Part shown: piece by piece, positions 48,139 to 60,064 of the stretch | Layout of the letters: each line of letters opens with the position of its first letter | Position numbering within the stretch: the stretch's first letter is position 1 | Assembly: GCA_028554795.2 (NCBI GenBank) | Contig: CM068842.1 | Span: forward strand, 53,643,608-53,707,607 | From: Sinohyriopsis cumingii | Taxonomy: Eukaryota; Mollusca; Bivalvia; Unionida; Unionidae | Direction: 5' to 3' | DNA length: 64,000 nt | The notes under the pieces: model-generated | Told to the model about the DNA's origin: nothing | The model's database searches: none | What the model saw: only the letters and a program-made list of their open reading frames with translations | Position numbers and translations under genes: made by a program

Positions 48139-50599
48139 CTGCAAGAATAAAAGTGAGTTTTACGACTCCTACAGCATGTGAAACTCATTTATGGGAATTT
48201 CATGTCTTTTTGTACATAAATAAACCACTATGTAGCTTTTAACTTGAACTGTAGAGAAATATTTCTGATGCAAAAAGAAATATTCTCAATTTACAGTATA
48301 TACAAAGTCTGATAACAAAGTACTTAACATAGAACAAGACTGACGTATCCCCCAGTCTGCTGCTTATGTGTAGACTCGTACTGAGAGTACTCTAAGGCCC
48401 AGCAGTCCCATTTATATATATACAGATTGTTTCCATGGTAACATACAAAATAATGAAGACTGAAATTCAAGGTATCAAAAAGCAACTAAAGATAATTTGT
48501 TTGACATATGTAACAAATTTGGTTGAATTATCTTCAATGATTTAAGTTATTCCTTTAAAATCAAAATGTTTGTGGATGGACAGGTATACAGACATAGTGA
48601 TAGCAATATCCTCATTTTACGTGAGGGAGCTCATCAAAATCAAGCAATTGTTCAATGCCACATAGTGTCTTGCCTGCAAAAAGAAAATGAAGGGTTATTT
48701 CTTATCAGCTGCTATCATTATTGATGAGTATAGAGTAATCTTATCAACATTTAGCTTTACATGAGGTTTTTCAAATTAATGTGAAATAAAAAGCACCTGC
48801 AAATATCTTTTGTTTCTTCACGTTTTTCCAATTCTTCTCAGAAACATTTCATTGCAAATTATATCATTCAAAATATGATTTCTACAACTTCTGGTCTGAT
48901 CTTTTGCTGAAGTTGGATCTTCAATTCAGAAATGAGGTGTAATGTAGTGAGATAGACAGAACTTTAGAACTGAGCACTGCATCAGAGATACACAAGAAAG
49001 AAGTATAATCTACTCTCATGAATATAGTTTGGTATCTAATTCTACAAGTTCATACCTGCCAAATTTTCAAAAGCCAAGTAGAGAGATCAAATGAACAAAA
49101 CTGGGAGATAGAGATTTAAAATTGTGAAGTTTTTCGTGGCATTTTTTAAGCCTCATTTTCACTAAATATTGACCGATCTTCTAGGTCCAATATACATGAA
49201 ATTCTCAAAGGACACCCTGTTTCTCCCTGTGATGCACCTTATTTTCACTAAGGACATGTCCTCTTTTCATTTTCTGGTCAGCTGTGGCCAAACTGCACAA
49301 TAGCCAAAGGTTAGTGTTAAGTAAACATGCATGAAAGCCAATGCGACTAATTAAAAGTTAATCCGTATCACTGTAAAATGGACTAGACCTCTGACATAAC
49401 TTGAAGAAACCATGTTCTACAGTGGCTGTTATGTAAGCACCAGCAATTGATTGGCAAATAAATAATGCCCTATTTTCTAGTAACTAGCAATATCTACATA
49501 CGCCATCTCAAGCTATATGTACCATACATGTAGCAACTTATTTGCCCCATGTTTTACATCCCTTTTTTATTCTCAACTCAAAAGCCATTTAACATTGTTT
49601 ACTAAATAACATATTTATTCTGAATAATGTTATGAGGGCTCATAGGCTGCATGGTATGTTTCTCCATTCCTTCTTTTAATTTAATGGTGGTAATTAATGT
49701 TTATATATATGGTACAGTAATGCCAGGTTTTCATTCATGTGAGTTTCTTTGGTGGGAATGGAGATACTACAGCATCAAAGTGATCATTCTTGGGATTGAA
49801 AATAATTGCTGAAATATTTTTTTTCTCCTGCTGGGAGAGTTGACAGGTATTCAAGTCCTTGGCCATCTTACTGGGGACTACAGTAATGAGCTTTGTATCA
49901 GAGATATAATTAAAAAAAGGCTGTACAATCTATTCTCATAAATATAGGTTACCTTAGCTCTACAAACACTGTGTAAAACTTGCCAAAATTTCCTGCAAGC
50001 TTGCAGGATAAGTAACCAAAAAATGCTACTGGTCCTATCATAACCAAATAGTCCAATTCTGCATCATTAAAAAAGACACATACATGATTTTGGTCTTCCA
50101 TAAAAAAAGCTGAAAAAATATGAAGAGGGGTTTGGGGTTCGTGAATTTTACACTCATAAAAAAAACTGCTCCTGTTTCAACTTATGATCATAAAATAAAC
50201 CAAAATAATCATTTGAAAAAACTAATAAACATACCAAAACTGTTCAACCTGACTTCAATAATTTCACAATATTTAAAGTCACTTGAATTTCTTCTCCAAT
50301 ACTATTGATGCTGAAGTTATTTAATGTGCATATCAGTGTTCACATCATAATTAAGTCACAATAATTTGTCTATTTTTGCAGCAAATGTATTATACTTCTC
50401 TCTTTTCATAACAAATCTGTAAAATAAACAACCAAGTACATCAACTATATAAAAATAATCCCATACTCTCACTTGTCTTTTTCTCCAATGGACACAACCA
50501 GTCCTGTTGATATGCCAGTCTAGCTCTTTTTTGCAGCTTTGGCACAGAGGTTGTGAAATGGTAAGTTTAATGATTGATGCTGTTTCTCATCAAAGAGCC
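48139..50599 (-). other. intron 1, left part
   Basis: Low CpG (two CG in 49021-49320), AT-rich, no gene seen. The short frame at 50120-50308 (plus) is not supported. Confidence 0.6.
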
Positions 50600-51740
50600 A
50601 TAGGAAGTGAGCTATTGCAATATGGATTACCTATATTGGTATAAAGTCCTCTTGTGTATTCCACTAAGGATATATGACACTGCTGTTGTATGGATTTGTT
50701 GTTGGTGACAACACTTTAGAAAATCCCAAGCAAGAGCACAAAAGTCTGGGGACTTGGTTCTGCTTTGCTGTTTGAGATAAGTCATCTGAGTGGTGGAGTT
50801 ACTGAATATAATGAAAACTCCTTTCCTCTGAAGGTTCTTCATCCACCAATGAAAAGCTTTCAATGTGGTTTTCATCTTGAGAATGTTGATTTGTAACTAA
50901 AAATTCTGAGGGGGCCCAAAATGGTAGGAGATTTGCTCTCCCAGTCCTCTGTGTTTGTATCTGTACTGATCGCAATTGCTGGAGGTTGTACTTAGAAAAG
51001 TATCCCCAACATGAGTCAGAGTGGTTTCTCTGCCTTTCCGATGCGACCTCATATTGTATAAATTGTGAAAGTTAGTCCAATAGTCAAGGTTTGGCCTCCA
51101 TTTGGACCACACAACCACTGTAATTGGAACCCAAGATTCAAACCTACGACTAAGATGTTCACTCCTGCATTGAACAAAATTCAGCATGTGAAGGAATTCT
51201 CTAGCTGATGGATTGCTATGTATAGACAAATATGCTATCATTGCATCAGTTCAATTCTAGTTCCATGGGCAAACATATTCTCAACTGAAGATTGATTACA
51301 GACCTAGTCAAATGAAATCTTCAAATGGTACAAGGTTGGAGATGTCTTTGTTGACAAGGGGATTGGAAATGAGATGGAGGATAACACATGAAATTATGCT
51401 TGGATCCAAAATATAACCAGACTGCTGTTTTGTAGCCTGTTGTAGGTCATTCACAAAACTTCTTGAAGCTGTGTGAGTGGGAATATGAAGTCTGTGTAGC
51501 CTCAACATTGGATGGTATTAGAACCCATTGTCAACGCAAGATCATACAAGAGTTGATTGAATGTTGATGACCAAGTGACACATGCTGCTTTGTATCTGCA
51601 AGAACTCTGGACAAAAGCTTATGAGGTTTGCAGAATGCAATATTAAGTCCCCAGGAACCATCTGTCTGACCACATTCAGCAACAGAAGATTGGAGCCTTC
51701 TCCCTACCTGGATCTGTGATAAGGGGAGCATGCATGTCCA
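50600..51740 (-). mobile_element. old DIRS-like retrotransposon relic
   Basis: The minus frames at 50627-50875 and 50897-51241 keep the RNase H and RT-tail text of the complete DIRS element 6 kb away: AFHWWMKNLQRKGVFIIFSN against AFHFWKDQLSGKTVLIMSD, TKSPDFCALAWDFLKCC against TKSPDLCILIWQFLRWC, and SAREFLHMLNF against SAREFLQLLRLF. The catalytic Asp text is lost. Orientation equals that of the young copy. The limits are uncertain; 51308-51740 may be earlier pol or gag. CpG is depleted here, as expected for an old methylated copy. Confidence 0.7.
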
Positions 51741-52426
51741 CTTAATTTGGGAGAACTGAGGTTTTGGACAGTTGTAAATTTGGTTGGACTGCTTCTTAGT
51801 GGCATGTGTTCTAGGAACCTCCCTGCAATTTTTTGTAGGCTGTTGGTTGCACTTCCAATTCCCTCCTCAGAGACTGAGGGATGCAAGGAATGTATATTAG
51901 GTGGCTTGTTGCGAATTCCATCAACCTGATTATTAAAGAAGATATTATATGACGAATGCTGCAAGCATAGTTTAGCCTATGATGTTCTTTAAGAAAAATG
52001 GAGGTAGAGAGCATTACATTTCATCTCACCTGTTGCAAGTTCATAATAGCTGCTGTTACTGCCATGGCCTTAGTACACTGGGCCTCAATAAACATGCTTC
52101 TACTTATTCCTGTAAGATTCGGGGTGGGGGAAGGTAAACTGCGTTCTGCCTATTGAAGACTGACATAGATATTAGATGCAACACTGATCCCATAATCACA
52201 ACGTAATGAATCAACTCATGGGTACCCAAATGAAAAACTGAGGGAAATGCATGTACAAGCAAAGATGACTGCAGATGATTGGAACTTGTATCTGATGATG
52301 TAAGCAGTCCCAAAATGTCAGTAACTTGTTTGATTGTGGAATTAATTGGAAGTAGGATCTTTTTTAGACAATGATCACCTGAAGCTGGAACTGCTGACTG
52401 GCAGGTGATCGAGAGTAAAGAGTTGG
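51741..52426 (-). other. intron 1, possible further relic sequence
   Basis: Short minus frames without recognisable motifs. It may be the upstream part of the DIRS relic or plain intron. Confidence 0.3.
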
Positions 52427-52567
52427 ACAGAACTCCAATGGCAGTGGGTAGAAAACTTCTGTCCATGCCATGTACAGAACTCCAATGGCAGTGAGTAGAA
52501 AACTTCAGTACATGCCATAGACAGAACTCCAATGGCAGTGGGTAGAAAACTTTAGTCCATGCCTGCA
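52427..52567. repeat. 47-bp tandem repeat, 3 copies
   Basis: ACAGAACTCCAATGGCAGTG starts at 52427, 52474 and 52521. The 154-residue minus frame across it (52104-52568) is partly made by the repeat and is not called. Confidence 0.95.
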
Positions 52568-54150
52568 AGCTGGAATTTCAGTCATCAAAGTACGATCTAA
52601 TAACAATTATGAACTTGAGGGCCAGTTTTCATTGGTTTGGATTAATTTAGTGAAGGTGAAGTCTCTTGTACAAAGTAGCTGAAAAATAATGTCAAGTTCA
52701 CAGCAATTGCAGCATGTTATTGGGAATCATATGCAGCATGTGACATCATACATCTCATGGATGCAGAAGAGTTAATGACTCTTAGCACAAGCAACTACTG
52801 TGTGCAGACTACACACAAATTATTTCCCTTCTAATCACACCCAATAGATCAGATTACTATGCTCTAGGTGGTCATTAGAAATAATTTGCCTTTACTTATT
52901 TTTCAAATGTGTTCTATTATTTCTTTGTAATATAATAACAAATATACAATTCAAAGATTAAATTTACTCTGTACACCTAAAAATCCAACTAGCCAGATGG
53001 ACTGGCAACTCAATTTTTATGCAAGTCGGCCGTGAAATTAACTCGCATTGGACCAGTCAGCTGGCAACTGTCTTGCATGATGTCTACAAATTCCTGGCCA
53101 ATTTTCTTAATGACCAGCTGAGTTACCAGATCCCAGGTAAAACATTTTATTGTATTAAACAACCACAGCACTCCAATTACTGTTCAAACATAACAGCCAT
53201 AACATGACCTACTTGAAAATTTTAGTGGCCATTTCAAACTTTAGTCACAAAGCCATAACAATTTTCTTCCTATAGAAACTGAGAACAGAGATATAAAAAA
53301 ATGTCCTGCATTATTGGTGGAAGATTAACGAAAGTGAAGTTTTTAGTAAGACAAATTAAAGTTTAATTATTTTTAAATAATCACAAAGTGATTTTTAATA
53401 ATGCAAAGATATGTCTAACAAAACAGTGAACAGCCATCATCTGCCAATGAAATAAACTATGAGGTTTTCAAGCCATATTTCAACAGCATCAGGTCTCATA
53501 ATCACTGATTGGCTACAGTCATGTCCATGTTTATAGTAGTATGAATGTCAGTAATTTATTGACTGTAATGTTTCTATTTATATGTCCATGTGCATACTTA
53601 TCTTGATCCCTTAGATCTGCCGAGTCAACTCAGATTGTACATGTCAAGGTTATGACAGGTTACTGATCTATACATGTCAATAACAAATGCTGCCACACAC
53701 AAAGATTGCCACATACAAAGGAACAAGTCACATCAAAACTAAAATGGGATTAGGCTGTGAATCTAACTGCATGTGCTGCTGTTAGAACACACTTGTACTT
53801 AGCAAACTGATGGCCATGCTGCATTGATTTCTTATGTTTCCAAAAGGCAACCAATTGATATTTTCACTCATAAATACAGATATGCTCCCAGGAATTTTTC
53901 TTAAGATGAGGAGGTCTCCCATACCTACCTCCAAGGGATGAGTGGGGATTGGAGGAACAATGCTGAATGGGAGCTAATGGGTCACATTATTACAAGGTAT
54001 ACGCATATCTGATTTAAGACAAGAATTTAATGACTATATAAAACTTCATTGACAAGAAACATATAAAGTATCTGCATACCCAATTTAGTTTGCTGAGTTG
54101 GTAAATATTCTTCATTGCATCTCATTACTGTAGTTCTTCAAAGCCTCTGA
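52568..54150 (-). other. intron 1, no gene seen
   Basis: AT-rich and CpG-poor intron. No repeat or frame supported. Confidence 0.5.
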
Positions 54151-54357
54151 AAAGCAAATTTTTAGTAAATTGTGTTTCTCCGAGAATACTTACCCGATCA
54201 CATTAATGTTAGGGATATAAGCCTGCTACCTCTTGAATCCAGCCCTACTAAAAGACTAAAATTCGTCTTTTCGGTCTATCTCATATAGACCAAAGGGCAA
54301 TAACTCTTGCCCCTTACCTCCCCTTGCCACCGCCAGGCGTCACTAGTTTTTTAAGCT
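54151..54357 (+). repeat. DIRS left inverted terminal repeat
   Basis: The reverse complement matches 60065-60248 over the shared part, with a left-end extension of about 25 bases (AAAGCAAATTTTTAGTAAAT). Inside is a small perfect hairpin, GGTCTAT...ATAGACC, and a second, AAAGAC...GTCTTT. Confidence 0.92.
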
Positions 54358-54416
54358 GAGCGACATATATTATACGAGGATGCTCGCATAGTGGGGTGGT
54401 TGGGAGGGTTTTTAAG

Positions 54417-54509
54417 TAATGTGATCGGGTAAGTATTCTCAGAGAAACACAATTTACTAAAAATTTGCTTTCTCCTTCAAATACGTTCCCCGATCACATT
54501 AACGTTAGG
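54417..54509 (-). repeat. DIRS internal complementary region
   Basis: 54417-54471 is the reverse complement of the left outer end (with TAATGTGATCGGGTAAGTAT). 54469-54509 is the reverse complement of the right outer end (TTTCTCCTTCAAATAC and on). They overlap at TTT, matching the shared AAA at the element's tips. This supplies the template to complete the ends and make a circle. Confidence 0.92.
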
Positions 54510-54749
54510 AGAATAAGTAATAGGAGGAGGGAATGCTGAACATCCTACCTCCACCCCGGGTACCTTCTAGGGAATGATGGCTGGATTCCCCATTTGAACG
54601 ATAACCCGTTTTCCTAATTTCATCAGCAACACAGCCTAGGGTCATGTGATATGTGACCCCTACATACGGTTAAGATAGTTACTGAAATCTTCTTACCTAC
54701 GAAATTTCACTGGCGAATCCAGCGAAGCTGATAGGCTGTGCTGATTGTT

Positions 54750-55814
54750 TTAAATGGGTCTGGTGGTCATCTGGGCTGCCGACACCGGACCTACCAGATT
54801 CAAGGTTTGCCTCTGCGAAGCCAAATCTCTGAGATAAAAACTGGAGAAGGTTGACTCTACATGCCAGCCAGCAGCTTCTATTATATCTTGGATCGAAACA
54901 TTGTGTTCAAATGCCAGGCTCGCCGAGATTGCTCTAATCTCATGAGCCGTAATCTTCATGAGGCAACTCTGATCTTGTGAGACCTCAGAGTACACTGAGC
55001 GTATAACCCACTTCAGCCATGAAGCAAGGGCTTGAGGGGTGATATCCCGTTTACTAGCTTTGACCGGAAGAAAGAGGCTCTTACGTGTGTCCCGACACGC
55101 CTCTGTGCGTTTTAAATAGTGCTTGAGTGCACGAACAGGTTCTTGCATGGCTGCTGCTCTTGACTTACCTATGGAAGAGAGCGAGCGAATGACAATTTTT
55201 TGATTGCCAATGGATGGTAACCTATTTTTGGCTACAAAGCCTGGTTGCGTCAGGAGGACCACCGAGCCATCTGATCTGAACTGAAGAAAGTTCAGGTCAC
55301 TGGAAAGGGCATGTAACTCACTCACCCTGCATGCTGAAGCTAAGGCTATCAAGAAACATGTTTTGTATGATAGTAGCTTTAAGGAAGTGTAGCCTAAAGG
55401 TTCAAATTTGTCTGAATTGAGCCATGTTAAAACCCAGGACAGATTCCATTTTGGAAACAGGGTGAGGGATTTTGGTTGATTGAAATCAAAATTGGCTAAA
55501 AGATCTGATAGATCTTTGTTATGCCCAATGTCACATCTACCATGATGGTGGAATGTGTCTGATATCATGGAGCGGTAGCCTTTGATAGTAATTGGGGCCA
55601 ACTGTTTCTCCTCGAAAAGCCAGAGAAAAAAGTCGGCCAGTTGAGGGATTGAGACACTGAAAGGGACAATGTTATTGATATGGCACCAGTCCCTGAAAAC
55701 ACGCCACTTTCCCTCGTAAGCCTTCAGAGTGGAGGGCCTTCTTGCTCTTGAGATTCTCTCCACAATCGAAGGTTTAAATTGTTTGTCTCGCAAGGCTGCC
55801 CGGACAAGAGCCAA
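54750..55814 (-). CDS. DIRS tyrosine recombinase
   Basis: A 354-residue intact frame. An N-terminal core-binding domain (STLKAYEGKWRVFRDWC at about 28-44) is followed by the catalytic domain with Arg163 in ACRVSELHAL, His291 and Arg294 in HEIRAISAS, Trp317-His318 in GWHVESTF and the nucleophile Tyr327 in FSSFYLRD. All expected catalytic positions are present. It would integrate the circular DNA copy. Its start overlaps the end of the pol frame (55724) in another frame, as is usual in this group. I chose the Met at 55814 as the first in frame; an upstream start inside pol cannot be excluded. Confidence 0.92.
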   Translation of the reverse strand: MALVRAALRDKQFKPSIVERISRARRPSTLKAYEGKWRVFRDWCHINNIVPFSVSIPQLADFFLWLFEEKQLAPITIKGYRSMISDTFHHHGRCDIGHNKDLSDLLANFDFNQPKSLTLFPKWNLSWVLTWLNSDKFEPLGYTSLKLLSYKTCFLIALASACRVSELHALSSDLNFLQFRSDGSVVLLTQPGFVAKNRLPSIGNQKIVIRSLSSIGKSRAAAMQEPVRALKHYLKRTEACRDTRKSLFLPVKASKRDITPQALASWLKWVIRSVYSEVSQDQSCLMKITAHEIRAISASLAFEHNVSIQDIIEAAGWHVESTFSSFYLRDLASQRQTLNLVGPVSAAQMTTRPI

Positions 55815-56278
55815 GCATGAAGAAGACGACGATCCGGGCAGGGGTGGAACACCCGTGACCGCAGTTGTTTGAGAAGATTTGGGCTGGTTGGAATCTTCCT
55901 GGGTAGATCTATCGCTAGATCGAGTAGATCAGTAACCCAGGACTTGTTCCATCTGAGAGGGGCAATCAGAATCATCTGACAGTTCTGACCCCTTAACCTC
56001 TTAATTATTTTTGGTACCAAAACCGTGGGAGGGTAGGCGAATGCCCACAACCCCTCCTAGCTGATTGACAGAGCATCCACAGCCCAAGCCTCTGGGTCTG
56101 GAACCGGAGAGACGAAGGTGGGCAACTTGCAATTCCACCTTGTCGCAAAAAGATCGATCATCGGACGCCCCCAAAGTGTGCAAATCCGAAGAAAGACTGA
56201 TTGATGGAGTGACCATTCCGTGTGAATGACTTGACCTTTCCTGGATAGAGTGTCGGCCAAGACATTGAGTCTATCGCT
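55724..56278 (-). pseudogene. DIRS methyltransferase-like domain, one nonsense codon
   Basis: Continues the pol frame after RNase H: MIDLFATRWNCKLPTFVSPV and PDPEAWAVDALSIS, then TAG at 56057-56059, then in the same frame EGLWAFAYPPTVLVPKIIKR and ILIAPLRWNKSWVTDLL. The TAG replaces what is normally Trp (TGG to TAG). The DAM-like domain is typical of DIRS elements; its function is not established. The frame stops at 55724-55726, overlapping the recombinase start. Confidence 0.8.
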
Positions 56279-56640
56279 AATGTGTCTGATTTGTACGTTG
56301 ATGTGGAGGTTGTCGCACCAACGTAGAAACTGCCAGATCAGAATGCACAGGTCTGGTGACTTGGTGCCCCCTTGTTCGAGGAGGTAAGTCACCACCACAG
56401 AGTTTGTCTGACATAATGAGGACAGTTTTTCCTGAGAGTTGATCCTTCCAGAAATGAAAGGCATTGATGACAGCCCTCATTTCTAAAAGGTTGATGTGGA
56501 GAGACCTCTCCTCTGGCTCCCACGTGCCGCTAACTGTAGCGAAGTCCGGCAACAGGTGGGCACCCCAACCGTAGGTACTGGCGTCGGTACATACCGTTAT
56601 CTCCACTTGGGCATCTCCAGAGGAATCCCCGTGGACAGCC
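56279..56640 (-). pseudogene. DIRS RNase H, frameshifted
   Basis: VEITVCTDASTYGWGAHLLP carries the first catalytic Asp and INLLEMRAVINAFHFW the Glu. VLIMSD carries the next Asp, after which the frame shifts near 56410 and resumes as NSVVVTYLLEQGGTKSPDLC and HISDRLNVLADTLSR. A separate frame change near 56605 splits RNase H from the RT. Confidence 0.85.
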
Positions 56641-57723
56641 AGCCTGGGTTGTGCCACTGACTCAGGAATGATCGTATCTGGGGCGTGATCATTATTGTTT
56701 GATTGAGGGGACTTGAAAAGGGGTGCCACTGTGCCAGTAACGTCATTTGTAAGGGACACATAAAAAGACGGCCAAGCGGGATCAAGTCATCCGCTGCAGC
56801 ATTGAATAATCTGAGGAGTTGCAAGAATTCTCTTGCTGAAATCCACATCCTGTTGGAAATGGACTCGACGAGTTCGACGATCCGGATTACGCGAGCGCGA
56901 GGAAGCCGTACCAGATTCAGATCGGTGAGAAACTCCATACCCAGATGGACAAAACGCTGAGATGGACGGAGATCGGACTTATTCCAGTTCATGAGAAAGC
57001 CTAGATGATCTAAAAGTGCTAAAAGATCATTTCTGCCTTTGAGCAGAATAGAACTTACTATATGTTTCTGAAGGATGTCGTTCAAGTACACTGCCATCCC
57101 TGTAGATGAAGTCAAGCAGAACAGGGTGACGACGCAATCCATAACCTTGGTAAAAGCCCAAGGGCTGATGTTGAGGCCTAAGGGTAGGACCTGGAACTGA
57201 CAAACCGCGTCACGGTAAGCGAATCAGAGAAATTTCTGTGACGCGGGGTGGATAGGGACGTGAAAATATGCGCTGGTCATATCTAGACTGACGGCATACT
57301 CGTCCCACTGGATGGAAAGACGGATTGATCTCACCGTTTCCATCTTGAATTTCGGTGGTAAAATGTATTGGTTGAGGCGACTCAGGTCGATGATCGGCCT
57401 CAACTTGCCGTTTGCCTTCTGGATAAGAAACAGCCTGGAATAAAACCCCGGTGATTGCGGGTTTTTCACAATCGCCCGTTTTTCTATGAGTGACCGTATC
57501 TCCTGTTGTAGAAAGGTATCCTTCTCCCGATCGGATGGTACGTCCGTGAAGAGGGGAGAGGAGGACAGGGGATGGGGTTGGATAAATGAAATCCGAAGTC
57601 CCTCTGAAATGACCTGGAACACCCAAACGTTCTGAGGAAAAAAGGTGGTCCAGTGGTCCTGAAATTGCAGGAGGCGACCGCCCACAGGTAGGCTGTCCGC
57701 GGGTGGTGGAGAGGGTATGTCAA
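56597..57723 (-). pseudogene. DIRS reverse transcriptase, nonsense codon and mutated YxDD
   Basis: One frame runs from the overlap with gag (about 57723) to 56597, with a single TGA at 57224-57226 (QKFL-stop-FAYRDAV, where Arg CGA is expected). Visible are GKLRPIIDLSRLNQYILPPK, motif A VSLDMTSAYFHVPI with Asp, and VLPLGLNISPWAFTK. Motif C reads YLND instead of YLDD, with AAC at 57080-57082. The thumb and connection SAREFLQLLRLFNAA follow. The mutated Asp should abolish polymerase activity. Start by readthrough or overlap from gag is likely, since no convincing initiator was seen. Confidence 0.88.
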
Positions 57724-59711
57724 TTTTTAGAGTTAGGAGGCTTCAAGACGGAGAAACTTTGTTTCTTACCACCTCTGTATGGTTGTCTCCTATCTTGATT
57801 AGACTGTTGTCTCCTGGCATTGGGTTGGGATCTATACTGCACATTTGATTGTAAGGATCCCTTGTCCCTGGTCCGCCAATCATCCCTCCACTGTGGCATG
57901 GGCTGATTTTTTCTAAACGCCTGCGAGGGCTGGGTGGCAAGTTGGAGGGGCAGTTCCTGAGCTGCCTGCTTCCAAACTTCTTCAATTTTTCCTCCAAAGA
58001 GTAAAGGTGACCCAAATGGAGTCATCCGTAAAGCTAGAGTATGATGGGGCTTGAGCGACGTGGACCGCAGACATGCGTCACGTCGTATCAGGTCTAAGTT
58101 GGCAGAAGCAGTCAACGCATTAGCCATGGAATGGTGAGCTGCCCTGTTAATAACCCTAGCAATCTGGGCCGTCGCTTCCCAAGCGTGGTCCTTGTCAGAT
58201 TTTTCTGCGAGTCGGAAAATGGCTAATGAAGCCAAGTCTAACATTGAAGACGTAGCGACTATGTTCCGGACTAGCTTTGACGTGGCATGGAACACATTTT
58301 TGTCCACTCTGTAAAACAGTGGAGCGGACATGTGAACTGCTGCCATATTTTTGTCCAGGGCCGGAAGATCCGTACTGAAGGCGTGTGAATGAGTTTTGTA
58401 CCAGCGACCCGAGAACGTTGCTGGTATTTGGCTATCTGAAAAGAACGCCTTAGCATTCCCCGGATCACCTATTCGTCCTGATATATGATCGATGATCTCC
58501 TTAATTTTGCCGACTGGGGAAGGAGCCGGAAGGATGGCATCTCTTCCTCCCCGTCAAGATCTACTGACGCCTTAACTTTGTAGTCTTGAGTGGCGGTAGG
58601 AGGTGGAGGGCATTCTGAAATTGCCAACACCCTATAAATTTCTTCCACTGCCGCCTTGAAGCCAAACTCAGTCCGTTCCATGGTTGGATCTGTGTACGGC
58701 TGATTTGCAGGAGTTTCGTCACCCTCACTGTGTGCCGAGTCGTGTTCTGTAATAGCTTGCATTTCTGAATAGAGCATACCAGGTGGCATAGATCCTTAAC
58801 ACTGTCACTAACTCTCCCTTGTGGATAAGCCATGAACATATGGACGGCCGGCCCTGCCAGCTGGTTTGTCTGGCTTGTGGTCAGTCTGAATGTTGGCGAC
58901 GGTCCTGCTATCACCGGTACCGGCTGCTCCAATGGCCTGGCTGGACGGACAGATTTCTCACTAAAATCTCCGCCATAGTATTGGTATGTTGCCGGCGGTA
59001 CAGCTTGACGGACGGATTTATCACTAAAATCCCCGTAAGTCATGTTTGGTCAGATCGTTTTACCAATAGGGTCCCCATGCTGGGACAGTTGGATGGCCGG
59101 TGACATAGAGGTTGTATAAAGAAATGGATCCGATGGATCCGGTAAAAACCCCATGCGTCCTGACTTACAGGCCCAAAGGCCGTGCTCGGACATGCCAGGG
59201 GACTTACGCCCACTGGGCAGCCTAAAATTGTGGGAACATTCCCCCAAAGAGTCAGACAAAGCTGTGTTAGCGAGCGAGGGAAATAAGGGTAATATCTGGC
59301 CTGATGTCAATAGCTGCATCGTCGTTTCCTGGAAAAAACGACGCATCTGTTCAAAGTTGGACTGTTGTACCCTGTCAACATTATTTCCCTCCATTGCCGC
59401 TGATGTTACTGTGGCTGACGGTGCAAACGATGAACTTTAGGTGGAGGGGGGACCCCAACATCCCCCACAAGGCTCGCAATGGAGGATGTTTTCGGATGTA
59501 TACTGAGGACATCAATGCTATCTTTCTTCGACTTATTCCGTCTATCCGTCCCTTTTGCTGCCTCCTGGACTACATCAGCCCATGTTTGCTCTGTCCAAGT
59601 ATTACACATGCTGCATGGTATAGATGATGTACACTTAGTACATACAATACAAGAGTCATGGTTGTCTTCTTTTGCTTTGAACTTTTTGCATTTCATGCAT
59701 TTGTTTGACAT
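57720..59711 (-). pseudogene. DIRS gag, several frameshifts
   Basis: Begins MSNKCMKCKKFKAKEDNHDS with a run of Cys-x2-Cys pairs (zinc-binding N-terminus). After a frame change near 59420 it continues with EGNNVDRVQQSNFEQMRRFF, a TGA at 59050-59052 in the same frame, then TYGDFSDKSVRQAVPP with a near-repeat (GDFSDKSVR / GDFSEKSVR). A shift near 58795 and another near 58505 follow. The last 208 residues (57720-58346) are an open structural domain with LFGGKIEEVWKQAAQ and a basic Arg/Gln-rich C-terminus that fits RNA binding. It would form the particle. Confidence 0.75.
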
Positions 59712-60064
59712 TTCTACTGAAACGACACAAGAAAAGAAAACAAAACACAAATTAGCAATTCAGCATGTTATTAATTCGCTAATACCGCAACCATTACTAA
59801 CGGAGTAAGCGAAATTAGTCAGAGTCGTGTTAACTCTAAATTAACAACACGAGTTCCGTGATAGCGTGTGTAACATGGTCTTCAGTAAATGAAATCCGTA
59901 AGGGTGACAAAGTCACTCAATTTTGAGAAAAATTGTTAAAATAATGTATACAACCTGTAGAAGAATGATTGTCCAACGCAATAAATCCAAATTTAACTTC
60001 GGATGGTCCAATTTAACACTAAGATGGCTTGGAGGTATAATGTACGTGTTATCCGTACAAGCGA

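Noticed and set aside
52104..52568. 154-residue minus frame as a gene
   Set aside because: Half of it is the 47-bp tandem repeat and the rest shows no recognisable motif.
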